DNA of 64,000 bases, from assembly GCF_014161445.1 (NCBI RefSeq), contig NZ_JABBXA010000006.1, positions 248,001 to 312,000 on the forward strand, in the 5' to 3' direction. Numbering within the stretch: position 1 is the first letter of the stretch; each line of letters opens with the position of its first letter. Source of the DNA: Microbispora sp. H13382 (lineage in GTDB: Bacteria; Actinomycetota; Actinomycetes; Streptosporangiales; Streptosporangiaceae). Position numbers and translations under genes: made by a program. Below the pieces are notes generated by a model, which saw only the letters and a list, made by a program, of their open reading frames with translations, had not been told where the DNA came from and did no database searches. Shown here piece by piece: positions 51,016-59,787 of the stretch.

Positions 51016-52338
51016 ATGAGCGCCTGGCCCCGAGAGAGCCCTATCACCGCCGCCGTCACGGCCGCGCGCTGGGTGCGGTCGGCGGAGGTCGACGACGACC
51101 TGGGGCGGCGATGGCGGGCCAACCCCGATCCCCGGGGGCGGTCGTCCGGCGCCGGTGATGCCTCCTCCCTCTACGCCGGCGCGGCCGGCGTCGTGCTGTT
51201 CTTCCTCGAACTCGCCGCCGCCACCGGCCACGAGGCGTACCTGCGGGACGCGCTCGCGGGAGCCCGCAGGCTCGCCGCCACCTGGCCGGAGCAGCGTGAC
51301 CCGACCTTCTACCACGGGCTCGCGGGCACGGTCTTCGTGCTGGCGGAGACGGGGTGGGCCACCGGCGACGAGGACGTCTTCGGGGCGGCCCGAGCCGCCG
51401 CCGACCGCCTCGTCCGCGACGCCCGTCCGCTGGGCGACGGCGTCGGCTGGACAGGGGACCCGGCGCAGCGCGGCGACGGGGGGATCGTGCTCGCTCTGCT
51501 GCACGCGGCGGGCATCCTCGGCGTCCCGGCGTACGAGGAGGTGGCGATCGAGGCGGGGGAGCGCATCGCGGGCCTCGTCGTCCCCGGGCACCGCTTCGGC
51601 GCGGACGCCAGCCCCGACCTGCCCGTGGACGCCGTCACCCCCGGGTTCCTGTCCGGGACGGCGGGCACGGCCTTCCTGCTCGCCCGCCTGTACGGCGTGA
51701 CCCGCGACGAGCGGTTCCTCGTGGCGGCCCGCCGGGGCGCCGACTTCGTCCGGACGGTCAGCGTGGTCACCGACAAGTGCGCGCTCGTGCCGCATCACCT
51801 CCCGCAGGGCCGCAGGCTCAACTACCTCGGCTTCTGCTCGGGTTCCGCCGGGGTGGCCCGGATGTTCTACGAACTGCACCGGGTCACCGGCGACCCGGGT
51901 GATCTCGACTGGGTGGAACGGCTCGCGCACGGGATCGTGCAGAGCGGGGTGCCCGGGTCACGGCCGCCCGGCCACTGGGACGTGGCCTGCCTGTGCTGCG
52001 GCAGCGCCGGGCTGATCGACTGCTTCGTGGGCCTGTACGCGGCCACGGGGCACGGGCCGTACCTCGACTTCGCGCGCACGCTCGCGATCGACCTGATCGG
52101 GCGGGCGACCGCGGGCGACGACGCCGGCTTCCGCTGGTACCAGGCGTACCGGCGGCTGCGGCCCGGAGAGGTCACGGCGGACACCGGATACATGGTGGGA
52201 GCCGCGGGCATCGGGACGGCCCTGCTGCATCTGGAGGCCGCGGAGCGGGCCGCGCCGCGCCGGTTGATCCTCCTGCCGGACAACCCGTTCCCGGCCATCC
52301 CGATCCCCGCCGCAGTCCTGCGCGGCGAACAGGCGTAG
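51016..52338 (+). CDS. stand-alone LanC-like (lanthionine-cyclase-family) protein with CCG motif
   Basis: 440 residues, alpha/alpha barrel with repeated G-x-x-G units: SLYAGAAGVVLFFLELAAATG, FYHGLAGTVFVLAETG, PGFLSGTAGTAFLLARLYG, NYLGFCSGSAGVARMFYEL, CLCCGSAGLIDCFVGLY, GYMVGAAGIGTALLHLE. Zinc ligands: Cys in GFCSGSAG and CC in LCCGSAG. In NisC-type cyclases the second pair is Cys-His (CHG); here it is CCG, as in ProcM-type lanthipeptide synthetases. No LanB, LanM kinase domain, precursor peptide or transporter is adjacent, so the substrate is unknown; it may be a glutathione-adduct-type LanC-like protein. ATG with GGGAG ahead. Confidence 0.82.
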   Translation: MSAWPRESPITAAVTAARWVRSAEVDDDLGRRWRANPDPRGRSSGAGDASSLYAGAAGVVLFFLELAAATGHEAYLRDALAGARRLAATWPEQRDPTFYHGLAGTVFVLAETGWATGDEDVFGAARAAADRLVRDARPLGDGVGWTGDPAQRGDGGIVLALLHAAGILGVPAYEEVAIEAGERIAGLVVPGHRFGADASPDLPVDAVTPGFLSGTAGTAFLLARLYGVTRDERFLVAARRGADFVRTVSVVTDKCALVPHHLPQGRRLNYLGFCSGSAGVARMFYELHRVTGDPGDLDWVERLAHGIVQSGVPGSRPPGHWDVACLCCGSAGLIDCFVGLYAATGHGPYLDFARTLAIDLIGRATAGDDAGFRWYQAYRRLRPGEVTADTGYMVGAAGIGTALLHLEAAERAAPRRLILLPDNPFPAIPIPAAVLRGEQA

Positions 52339-52357
52339 CGGCTGAAAATTTCAGCCG
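52339..52357 (+). terminator. hairpin at the LanC stop
   Basis: CGGCTGAAA / TTTCAGCCG separated by one A, directly after the TAG. With a tightened loop it makes a short terminator stem. Confidence 0.6.
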
Positions 52358-52772
52358 TGCCCGGCCCGTACGCCCAGCTCGTACGCCCAGCTCGGCGGGG
52401 GTGACGGGTTCGTCGCTTGCCTTGGCCGGTCTCGTTGACGACGCTTCGGTCCGGCGCGTGTCCGCCGGCCTGCGTGTCGGCCGGACCCGGAGCGCCCGGG
52501 ACCGCTCCACCGGGGCGTCCCCGATCAGCGACGGCGACGGCACCCGGGCCTCCTTCGGGGCCGGGCCGCGAGCCCGCCCGCCGCGTCCTGATCCCGGTAC
52601 GTGGCGTGCCCTCCTTCCCTCCAGCCCCCCCGGAAGGGGGGCGCGTCCACATCTGACTTTGCCTGATGGGAAGTTCGTCCAGAAAGTAAAACTTTTGTCT
52701 GCAATGTCGAGATTTGGGGTGTTCCTGGTTTAGTGTCCGGTTACCCGACCGTGACCAGTCAGGAGATCCCCC
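52358..52772. other. 415-base spacer without a supported gene
   Basis: Contains two direct copies of GTACGCCCAGCTC (from about 52368), a perfect GCCCCCC/GGGGGGC hairpin at 52624-52642, and an AT-rich promoter-like stretch at 52680-52735 next to the downstream gene. Several frames are open in it, none with a convincing start, so a small peptide gene cannot be excluded. Confidence 0.5.
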
Positions 52773-54041
52773 ATTTCCAGCTACGCGGACCCCCACAACG
52801 ACGCCCTCCGGGAGCAGGCGAGCCCGGCGAAGGGCGAGACGCACCACGCGACCGCCGTGTCCCCGCACGGGCAGGACGCCCCCGCCCGCCCCGCCCCGGC
52901 GGGCCTCCAGCACACACACGCCGACATCGCGACCGTCGTGAGCGACGTCCTCGGACCGGAGCCGGCCGAGGTGCCCGCCGAACCCGAGGCGGCGGACGCG
53001 CCCGCGCCGCAGGCACCCGCGATCCCGGCGGTGGGCTGCCCCACGGCCGACGGCGAGACCGTCCTTTACTCCGGCAAGACGACCGCGTCGTACTTCTGGG
53101 ACGACGGGTCGGGCATCAACGGCGACACCGGCGCCCCCGCGTCGGGGAAGCCGATGCAGAAGGGCCTGGCCGCCAGCCCGAGCTGGCCGATGGGCACCAA
53201 GGGCTATGTGATCTACAAGGGCAAGAAGGCCGACTTCTTCGTCGGCGACCGCGGCCCCGGCGTGCCCTCCAGCAGCGGGGTCATGCTCGACCTCGACGGC
53301 AAGACGTTCGCCGAACTCACCGGCGGCACCTGGAACACTGACTCGCTCACCGTCGAGGACGCGGGCGGCCTCGGCCACATCCCGGTGAAGTACGTGATCA
53401 CCCAGTGGGGCAAGGGCCTCGGCAAGACGGGCGCGCCCAAGCCGTTCTCGACGGGCGCGTACGGCGTCAGGGACCACGCGGAGCCCCCGCCGCCGTGTCC
53501 CACCGCGGCTCCCGCTGCCTCCGCGGCTCCCGCCGCGCCCCGGGACGCCGCTCCCGCGTCCACACCTGGCGTGAAGGAGAGCCCGGCCCCCGCTGCCTCC
53601 GCCGCCCCCGCTGCCTCCGTGGCGCCCGTGGCCTCCGCGGCGGCCGGCGGCGCGGCCCCGTCCGTGGCCCCGTCCGTGGCCCCGTCCGTGGCCCCCGCGA
53701 TGCCCGCCGAGCCCGCCACGCGGATCCAGGCGGCCGGGGCCGGGATGTTCCCCTTCTCGGCCACGACAGCGGGGAAGGGCGCCGCGTCCCCCGCGCCCGC
53801 GTCCAGCGCGAAGACCGCCGCCAAGACCGCCGCCAAGACCGTGCAGGCGGCGAGGACCGGTGAGGCGACGGCCTCCCCGGCGTTCACTCCGGCGTCGGCC
53901 GTGGACGGGCAGCTCGAAGAGGCGGCCGTCCCCGCGTTCTCGGTCGCGATCGTCGTGTGCGCGCTCGTCGCCGTCGGCGCCAAGGCCGTGCTGAGCCGCC
54001 CCGCGCACGCCCACCATGCGGGCCGCCACCGCGAGCGATAG
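52773..54041 (+). CDS. surface protein with double-psi beta-barrel domain, possible ATT start
   Basis: 422 residues if it starts at ATT 52773, 394 if at GTG 52857. A Pro/Ala/Glu-rich N-terminal ~95 residues have no signal peptide. About 98-225 resemble RlpA/expansin double-psi barrels (ASYFWDDGSG, PASGKPMQKGLAASPSWPMGT, FFVGDRGPGVPSSSGVMLDLD). A low-complexity Ala/Pro linker with exact 12-bp repeats follows, then a hydrophobic helix (AVPAFSVAIVVCALVAVGAKAVL) and a basic tail. ATT is favoured because all third positions upstream of 52857 are G/C back to it and GGAGA lies seven bases ahead; no ATG or GTG has a ribosome site. Next to secA2. Confidence 0.65.
   Translation: MSSYADPHNDALREQASPAKGETHHATAVSPHGQDAPARPAPAGLQHTHADIATVVSDVLGPEPAEVPAEPEAADAPAPQAPAIPAVGCPTADGETVLYSGKTTASYFWDDGSGINGDTGAPASGKPMQKGLAASPSWPMGTKGYVIYKGKKADFFVGDRGPGVPSSSGVMLDLDGKTFAELTGGTWNTDSLTVEDAGGLGHIPVKYVITQWGKGLGKTGAPKPFSTGAYGVRDHAEPPPPCPTAAPAASAAPAAPRDAAPASTPGVKESPAPAASAAPAASVAPVASAAAGGAAPSVAPSVAPSVAPAMPAEPATRIQAAGAGMFPFSATTAGKGAASPAPASSAKTAAKTAAKTVQAARTGEATASPAFTPASAVDGQLEEAAVPAFSVAIVVCALVAVGAKAVLSRPAHAHHAGRHRER
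53656..53691 (+). repeat. three exact 12-bp repeats in the surface-protein linker
   Basis: CCCCGTCCGTGG occurs three times head to tail and encodes the Pro-Ser-Val-Ala repeat. A second set, AAGACCGCCGCC, is at 53811-53834. Confidence 0.85.
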
Positions 54042-54058
54042 GGACGCGCCGCGGCCCT

Positions 54059-56362
54059 CTACCGTTTGCGCTTGAGCGTCCCGGCCACGCGCTTGAGCAC
54101 GCGGTCCCACTCCGAGCCGAACGGGTTGTCCTGCACCAGGTAGGTCCAGGTGGCCGTGGGCCGCTTGAGGCCCTGCTCCGCGAGGTCCCGGGTGACGTCG
54201 GCCTTCTCGAAGGTCTCCTTGGAACGCCGCTCGACCTCGTCGAGCATGGCCCGGTAGGCCGGAACGGCCTCGCGGTTGAACTCGTCGAGCGGGTTCAGCC
54301 GGCCGAGGGCCCGCAGGTGGATGCCCTCGCGCAGGTCGGCGAGGAAGCCGAGGTGCTCGGTCCAGCAACGGTCGAGGTGATACAGCACGATCTGCCGGGC
54401 GGCCCGCTCGACAGCCTCCCGGCCCGCCTCCTCGCACAGCTCGCGGTAGCGCTCCGGGCAGGCCTGCTCCAGGGCCCGCGCCCCGGTGTCGCCGTGCAGG
54501 ACGCGGTCGCGCTGGTCCAGCACCTCCGCCCGCTGGCCCTCCTGCTGCCGCGTGTAGCGCCAGGTGTTGCGGTGGATCTCCAGGTTGACGCCCTCGGCCA
54601 CGCGCTGGGCGTGCGCCACCAGCCCGGCGGCGTCGGCGCCGGTCACGACGCCGTCGCGGCCGGCCCGAGGCAGCGACTGGTCCGGCGCGTACGCGGTGAG
54701 GAGCGTGTCCTCGCCGCTGACGAAGAAGACCGAGCCGCCGGGGTCGCCCTGCCGTCCCGCCCGGCCGCGGAGCTGGTCGTCCAGCCTGCTGCTCTCGTGC
54801 CTGCCGGTGCCGATGACGTAGAGCCCGCCGAGACCGGCGACCTCCTGCTCCTCGCCGGGATCGCCGGCGCCGAGCCGGATGTCCGTGCCGCGCCCGGCCA
54901 TCTGAGTGGAGACCGTGATCGCGCCGCGCCGGCCGGCCTTCGCGATGATCTGCGCCTCCTCGGCGTCGTTCTTCGCGTTCAGCACGGTCGCGCTCAGCCC
55001 TCTGGCCTCCAGGGCCCCGGCCAGGCGCTCGGACTCGGCGACGTCGAGCGTGCCGACGAGGATCGGCTGCCCGGTGGCGTGCCGGGTCTCGATCTCCTCA
55101 AGCAGCGCCCGGTCCTTGTCCTCCAGCGTGGCGAAGATCCGGTCGGGCTCGTCCACCCGTACGCACGGCTTGTTGGGCGGGATGACCGCGACCCTGAGGT
55201 CGTAGAACTCCCGCAGCTGCTCGGCCACGGCGATCGCGGTGCCCGTCATGCCGCACACGCGCGGGTAGCGGCGGATGAGGCTCTGCACGGTCATCGAGTC
55301 GAGGATCTCGCCCGTCTCCGACGCCGGCAGGTGCTCCTTGGCCTCCACGGCCGCCTGGAGCCCGTCCGGCCAGCGCTGTAGCACCGCGACCCGGCCGCGC
55401 GAGGTGTTGATCAGGTGGACCCGGCCGTCCCTGACGATGTAGTCGACGTCCCTGGTCAGCAGCGCGTGGGCGTGCAGGGCGAGGTTGACCTGGGTCACCA
55501 CGCCGGGATGCTCGTAGAGGTCGATCCCGAGGGCCTTCTCGACCGTGTCGGTGCCCTTGGGGGTGAGGAAGACGCTGCGCCCCTCCTCGTCGATCGTGTA
55601 GTGGTAGCCGCGCGACAGCCGTCGCACGAGGGCCGCCATCTCGGGCAGCGCCGTGCCCGGGTCGGCCGTGCCGGCCAGCACCAGCGGCACGCGGGCCTCG
55701 TCCACGAGCACCGAGTCGGCCTCGTCCACGAGCGCGATCTCCGGAGCGGGCACGACCAGCTCGGCCGGGTCCGTGCGCAGGCGGTCGCGCAGCACGTCGA
55801 ACCCCAGCTCGCTGACGGCCCCGTACGTGACGTCGCACGCGTACGCCGCCCGGCGCTCCTCGGGGGCCGAGGTCTCGGCGATCCACCCGGCCGTGAGGCC
55901 GAGCGTCTCGTACAACGGTCCCATCCACTCGGCGTCGCGGCGGGCCAGGTAGTCGTTCACCGAGACCGCGTGGACCCGCGCGCCGCGCAGCGCGTACCCG
56001 GCCGCGGCCAGGGCGCCGACGAGAGTCTTGCCCTCGCCGGTGGCCATCTGCACGACGTTGCCCTCCAGCATGGCGAGCACGCCCACGAGCTGCACGTCGT
56101 ACGGCCGCTGGCCGAGCGCCCGGCGGGCCGCCTCGCGCATCACCGCGCAGAAGTCGGCGCTGCCGACCCAGGCGGGATCCGGCTCCGCGGGACGGAGATC
56201 GGCCCGCCGGGCCACCTCGCTCTCGAGTTCGCCCGCCTCGGCGACGATCCGCTGGAAAGGGGCCAGGTCGACACTTCCCGGCTTGTCCAGGAACCGCCTG
56301 ATCCATGCACCTACCCGCGCCACACCCGCTCCAACGACTCGCCTGCCGGACTGGTTCCACAT
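54059..56362 (-). CDS. secA2: accessory preprotein translocase ATPase SecA2
   Basis: 767 residues. Walker A MATGEGKT (about 106), Walker B/DEAD in [18 protein letters not shown], motif [18 protein letters not shown], helicase C-lobe [14 protein letters not shown] and [15 protein letters not shown]. It lacks the C-terminal zinc-binding tail of housekeeping SecA1 and is about 150 residues shorter, as in actinobacterial SecA2. It drives export of a small protein set, some without signal peptides. Convergent, 17 bases from the double-psi-barrel surface protein, a candidate client. Confidence 0.87.
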   Translation of the reverse strand: MWNQSGRRVVGAGVARVGAWIRRFLDKPGSVDLAPFQRIVAEAGELESEVARRADLRPAEPDPAWVGSADFCAVMREAARRALGQRPYDVQLVGVLAMLEGNVVQMATGEGKTLVGALAAAGYALRGARVHAVSVNDYLARRDAEWMGPLYETLGLTAGWIAETSAPEERRAAYACDVTYGAVSELGFDVLRDRLRTDPAELVVPAPEIALVDEADSVLVDEARVPLVLAGTADPGTALPEMAALVRRLSRGYHYTIDEEGRSVFLTPKGTDTVEKALGIDLYEHPGVVTQVNLALHAHALLTRDVDYIVRDGRVHLINTSRGRVAVLQRWPDGLQAAVEAKEHLPASETGEILDSMTVQSLIRRYPRVCGMTGTAIAVAEQLREFYDLRVAVIPPNKPCVRVDEPDRIFATLEDKDRALLEEIETRHATGQPILVGTLDVAESERLAGALEARGLSATVLNAKNDAEEAQIIAKAGRRGAITVSTQMAGRGTDIRLGAGDPGEEQEVAGLGGLYVIGTGRHESSRLDDQLRGRAGRQGDPGGSVFFVSGEDTLLTAYAPDQSLPRAGRDGVVTGADAAGLVAHAQRVAEGVNLEIHRNTWRYTRQQEGQRAEVLDQRDRVLHGDTGARALEQACPERYRELCEEAGREAVERAARQIVLYHLDRCWTEHLGFLADLREGIHLRALGRLNPLDEFNREAVPAYRAMLDEVERRSKETFEKADVTRDLAEQGLKRPTATWTYLVQDNPFGSEWDRVLKRVAGTLKRKR

Positions 56363-56451
56363 GCCCGGTTCATGGTCCCACTATCGGCGAAGATTCCGGT
56401 GGTGCGGGTACCTGACACTCCCTGACAGGAATAGACGGCAGGATGGCGGCC

Positions 56452-56808
56452 ATGACAACGATCGCGAAGCTCATCGCCGTGACCATCGACTGCGCCGAGC
56501 CGAAGAGGCTCGCCGAGTTCTACTCACAGATCACCGGGTTCCCCGTGCAGTACGCCGAGGAGGAGTACGCCGGGATCGGCGACGGCACGTCAAGCATCTA
56601 CTTCCAGCGCGTGCCCGAGCGGAAGGCCCCCTCCTGGCCCGGCGGGGACAAGCAGTTCCACCTCGACTTCCGGGTGCCCGACGTGGCCAAGGCGGTGGAG
56701 GAGTACGTCGCGCTCGGGGCGACCAAGCCGGAGTTCCAGCCGGGCGACTGGGTGGTGCTCGCCGACCCGGAGGGTCACCTTTTCTGCGTGTGCCCGGAGA
56801 GGTCCTGA
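56452..56808 (+). CDS. VOC-family (glyoxalase-like) protein
   Basis: 118 residues. TIDCAEPKRLAEFYSQITGFPVQY, IYFQRVPERKAPSWPGGDKQFHLDFRVPDV and VVLADPEGHLFCVCPERS form two VOC half-barrels of the glyoxalase-like domain 6 type. His in FHLDF and Glu in EGHLF may bind a metal. Substrate unknown. ATG 56452 or 56443. Confidence 0.82.
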   Translation: MTTIAKLIAVTIDCAEPKRLAEFYSQITGFPVQYAEEEYAGIGDGTSSIYFQRVPERKAPSWPGGDKQFHLDFRVPDVAKAVEEYVALGATKPEFQPGDWVVLADPEGHLFCVCPERS

Positions 56809-57057
56809 TCTGGTCCCTGGCCTTACGGCGACCTGGCTGCTTGAGGACGACGGGGGCGTCAAGCAGCTCGCGCTGTCCGGGGACCGGATCGGGGTGCTGA
56901 CGGCCGACTGAGCCGCACGTCCTCCGTTCCCGGGATCCGCGCCGCCGCGGATTCCGAGATCTGCCCGGAAAGCCCCACTTGTGTCGCGGGCTCCTTTGCC
57001 GCCCGCCGGGTCCCACTAAGCTTGCGTGGTGATTTCTCGACACACCGGCGGGCGCGC

Positions 57058-57945
57058 ATGACCTGGGTGGGAGTGGCGATCGCCCTCGTCGGCGCGCTGG
57101 GGTACGCCCTGGGCGCTGCGCTGCAGCAGTTCGAGGCGGTGAGCGAGGGGGCGACCCTCGCGCTCGTCAGAAGGCCCCGCTGGTGGATCGGCGGCATCAT
57201 CGGTTTCACCGGGGCGTCGCTGCACGCGGTGGCGCTCAGCCTGGCGCCGCTCGTCGTCGTCCAGCCCGTGAGCGTGGCGACGCTCGTTTTCGCGGTGCCG
57301 CTCGCCGCCTCACTGCACGGAAGGCGCCCTCGCCGGGCCGAGATCGCCGGGTCGATCGCGGTGGCGGCGGGCCTGCTCGGCCTGATGCTGCTGGTCCCGG
57401 CGCACAACGTGACCCCGGTCCTGTCGGACGCGGACGCCCTCGGGCTGATCGCGTGCATCGGCCTGGTGGTCGCCGTCACGTTCACCGCGGCGCGCTGGCT
57501 CAAGGGCCCGTCGAAGGCGCTGCTGATGGCGATCGGCGCCGGTGCGGTCACCGCGACCGTGTCCACGTTCGTCCGGGTCGTCGGCGGCGGGCTCGAAGGC
57601 GACCTCGGCCACCTGCTGCACTGGTTTACCTTGGCCATCCCGGTGCTGCTGGTCTGCGCCGTGGTGCTGCTGCAGAAGTCGTACGCCGTGGGCTACTTCG
57701 GCATCGCCTACGCCGGGGTCCAGGTCGTCGACCCCATCACCTCCGTCACCGCCGGGGCCCTGCTGCTGGGCGAGTCGCTGCCCACCGAAACGGGCAAGGT
57801 GATCCCCGCGCTGCTCGCGGCCGCTCTGCTGATCGCCGGGACGATCACGCTCGGACGCCTCGCCCCCGACCATTCCAAGCCCGCCGCCGCACCGGCCGAG
57901 CCGGACAGGATCGGCGAACCGGTGGTCGCGTCCGAGGCGGCCTGA
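57058..57945 (+). CDS. DMT-superfamily membrane protein
   Basis: 295 residues with eight or nine helices. MTWVGVAIALVGALGYALGAALQQFEAV, WWIGGIIGFTGASLHAVALSLAPLVVVQPVSVATLVFAVPL and a second half ending GVQVVDPITSVTAGALLLGESLP give the two-repeat EamA/NIPA-like pattern. Exporter or cation transporter; substrate unknown. The polar C-terminal 25 residues are cytoplasmic. Confidence 0.8.
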   Translation: MTWVGVAIALVGALGYALGAALQQFEAVSEGATLALVRRPRWWIGGIIGFTGASLHAVALSLAPLVVVQPVSVATLVFAVPLAASLHGRRPRRAEIAGSIAVAAGLLGLMLLVPAHNVTPVLSDADALGLIACIGLVVAVTFTAARWLKGPSKALLMAIGAGAVTATVSTFVRVVGGGLEGDLGHLLHWFTLAIPVLLVCAVVLLQKSYAVGYFGIAYAGVQVVDPITSVTAGALLLGESLPTETGKVIPALLAAALLIAGTITLGRLAPDHSKPAAAPAEPDRIGEPVVASEAA

Positions 57946-57957
57946 GCTCCACGCCGC

Positions 57958-59148
57958 TCAGGGCCGCCAGTCGAAGACCGGGTCGAACTGCCGCATCGCG
58001 ACGTTCGGCCCGAACCGGCCCGCCGCGCGCATGGCGGCGTCGCGCAGCGCGACGGCCAGGGGATTGCGCCACCGGGTGAGCCGGCCGATCGCCCGCGACC
58101 GCCGGACGATCGGTGTCGTCCGCGCCAGCCGTTCCCGGCTGTAGGCGGCCAGCCCGGCCGCCGGGTCCACGCCGTGTGGCGGCTCGTGTGACGAGACGCG
58201 CTCGGCGAGCACGACGGCGTCCTCCATGGCCTGGCAGGCCCCCTGCCCGAGGTTGGGCGTCATGGGGTGCGCCGCGTCGCCGAGGAGCGCGACCCGCCCC
58301 GCGTGGAAGGCGGGCAGCGGGGTGTCGAGGCAGTGGACGTCGTGGCGGAGCACGGCCTGCGGGTCCGCGGCGGCCAGCAGCGCGGGGATCGGGTCGTGCC
58401 AGCGGCCGAACAGCCGGAGCAGTTCCTCCCTCTCGTCCGCCGCGCGCAGCCCCGCGGGGACCGGCGCGGTGGCGTAGCAGTACACCTGATCGCCGGCGAG
58501 CGGCATGACCCCGAAGAGCGGCCCCGCTCCCCAGGTCTCCGACGCGCCGGTCACGGCGGCCAGCGGCGCGGTCACACTGCGCAGCGGCACGATCGCCCGC
58601 CAGCTCGTCACGCCCGCGTAGACCGGTGCGGGATGCCCGGGGAACAGGGCGGCGCGGGTCCGGGACCTGATCCCGTCCGCCGCCACGACGAGGTCGGCCT
58701 CGATCGTCTCCGCCGCCGCCGCCGCGCCGCTCGCCGCCAGGGTGACGCGCCCGGTCGCGGGGTCGGCCGACTCGACGCGCGTGTTCACCCGCAGGGCTCC
58801 CGGCGGGAGGCGTTCGGCGAGGACGCCGACCAGCGACGACCGCGCGAGCAGCACGATCGGGTCGCCGTACCGGGCGGTGGCGTCCTCCGCGGTGGTACGC
58901 GACAGCCACCGGCCGTCCGGCACCCGGATGCCGCTGCGGCCCTGGATCGCGGAGAGCTTCCTGACCTCGTCGCCGACGCCGATCACGTCGAGCGCCCTGA
59001 GCGCGTTGGGTGCGACCGCCAGGCCGGCGCCCACCGGCTCGATCGAGGCCGCCTGTTCCAGGACGGTCACCGACCACCCCTTGCCTGCCAGGGCGAGGGC
59101 CGCCGTCAGCCCGCCGATGCCCGCCCCGATCACCACCGCGTGCGCCAT
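57958..59148 (-). CDS. FAD-dependent monooxygenase (PheA/UbiH type)
   Basis: 396 residues. GAGIGGLTAALALAGKGWSVTVLEQ (FAD, residues 8-32), DG motif in VAADGIRSRTRAALFP, and the second FAD motif LLGDAAHPMTPNLGQGACQAMEDAVVLAE. Aromatic or lactam hydroxylase class, NADPH-dependent. A TetR gene is divergent with two operators in the 68-base spacer, so it is probably induced by its substrate or a drug. Confidence 0.88.
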   Translation of the reverse strand: MAHAVVIGAGIGGLTAALALAGKGWSVTVLEQAASIEPVGAGLAVAPNALRALDVIGVGDEVRKLSAIQGRSGIRVPDGRWLSRTTAEDATARYGDPIVLLARSSLVGVLAERLPPGALRVNTRVESADPATGRVTLAASGAAAAAETIEADLVVAADGIRSRTRAALFPGHPAPVYAGVTSWRAIVPLRSVTAPLAAVTGASETWGAGPLFGVMPLAGDQVYCYATAPVPAGLRAADEREELLRLFGRWHDPIPALLAAADPQAVLRHDVHCLDTPLPAFHAGRVALLGDAAHPMTPNLGQGACQAMEDAVVLAERVSSHEPPHGVDPAAGLAAYSRERLARTTPIVRRSRAIGRLTRWRNPLAVALRDAAMRAAGRFGPNVAMRQFDPVFDWRP

Positions 59149-59161
59149 GCCCGCCTCCTCA

Positions 59162-59179
59162 TTACTACAGCTGTAGTAA
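59162..59179. promoter_or_regulatory. perfect 18-bp palindrome, TetR operator
   Basis: TTACTACAGCTGTAGTAA, in the spacer of the monooxygenase/TetR pair, 13 bases from the monooxygenase start. Confidence 0.85.
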
Positions 59180-59183
59180 GCGT

Positions 59184-59197
59184 ACTACAGGCGTAGT
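59184..59197. promoter_or_regulatory. second TetR operator, imperfect
   Basis: ACTAC-AGGC-GTAGT has the same half-sites as the 18-bp palindrome, centred 20 bp away (two helical turns), and ends 19 bases before the TetR start. Confidence 0.75.
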
Positions 59198-59216
59198 CCA
59201 GCCCTACGATGTGAGG

Positions 59217-59786
59217 GTGAGCAGTCAGCGGGCGGTCCTCGTCGCCGACGCGGCCATCGCGATCCTGGCCGAGCGGGGGATGCGCGGCCTCACCCACCGG
59301 GCGGTCGACGAGGCCGCCGGGCTGCCGCCGGGATCCACCTCGAACCACGCGCGTACGCGCGCGGCGCTGCTCGAGCTGACGCTGGCCCGGCTCGCGGAGC
59401 GCGAGGAGGCCGTCTTCGCCGCCGCGACCGCACCCGAGGCCAAGGTGTCCCGGGACGAGGTGGCCGATCTCCTGGCGAGGATGACGCACGCCGCGGTCAC
59501 CGTGCACCGGGAGACCACGGTCGCGCGATACGAGCTGGCCCTGGAGGCGACCCGGCGTCCGGAACTGCGCAAGACCTACGACGAGATAGGGCGCCGCTTC
59601 CGCGAACTCGCCACCGCGGTGCTGGCCGCCGCCGGCTCGCCCGACCCGGCACGGCACGGCCGCCAGATGGTCGCCTACGTCGAGGGGCTGCTGTTCGACG
59701 CGGTCGTCGGCGCGGGAGGCGTGCCGCCCCTCGACGACCTGGACGCCGCCTTCCGGGACCTGCTTCGCGTCGCCACGAGCATGTGA
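59217..59786 (+). CDS. TetR-family transcriptional regulator
   Basis: 189 residues. HTH VADAAIAILAERGMRGLTHRAVDEAAGLPPGSTSNHARTRAALLELTLARL (about 8-58), then a helical ligand domain. GTG 59217 or GTG 59211 start. Represses itself and the divergent monooxygenase via the paired palindromes. Confidence 0.88.
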   Translation: MSSQRAVLVADAAIAILAERGMRGLTHRAVDEAAGLPPGSTSNHARTRAALLELTLARLAEREEAVFAAATAPEAKVSRDEVADLLARMTHAAVTVHRETTVARYELALEATRRPELRKTYDEIGRRFRELATAVLAAAGSPDPARHGRQMVAYVEGLLFDAVVGAGGVPPLDDLDAAFRDLLRVATSM

Positions 59787-59787
59787 T

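Noticed and set aside
52358-52772. A lanthipeptide precursor gene next to the LanC-like gene
   Set aside because: No short frame with a ribosome site, leader and Ser/Thr/Cys core could be found in this spacer or in 50935-51015.
52733-53341. ATG frame at the start of the surface-protein gene
   Set aside because: Arg/Gly/Pro-rich translation in the wrong phase; the barrel domain is in the ATT/GTG frame.
51867-54437. 856-codon minus-strand frame opposite LanC and the surface protein
   Set aside because: Gly/Arg-rich antisense; LanC-like and double-psi-barrel motifs on the plus strand are decisive.
53957-55381. 474-codon plus-strand frame opposite secA2
   Set aside because: Antisense of intact SecA2 motifs.
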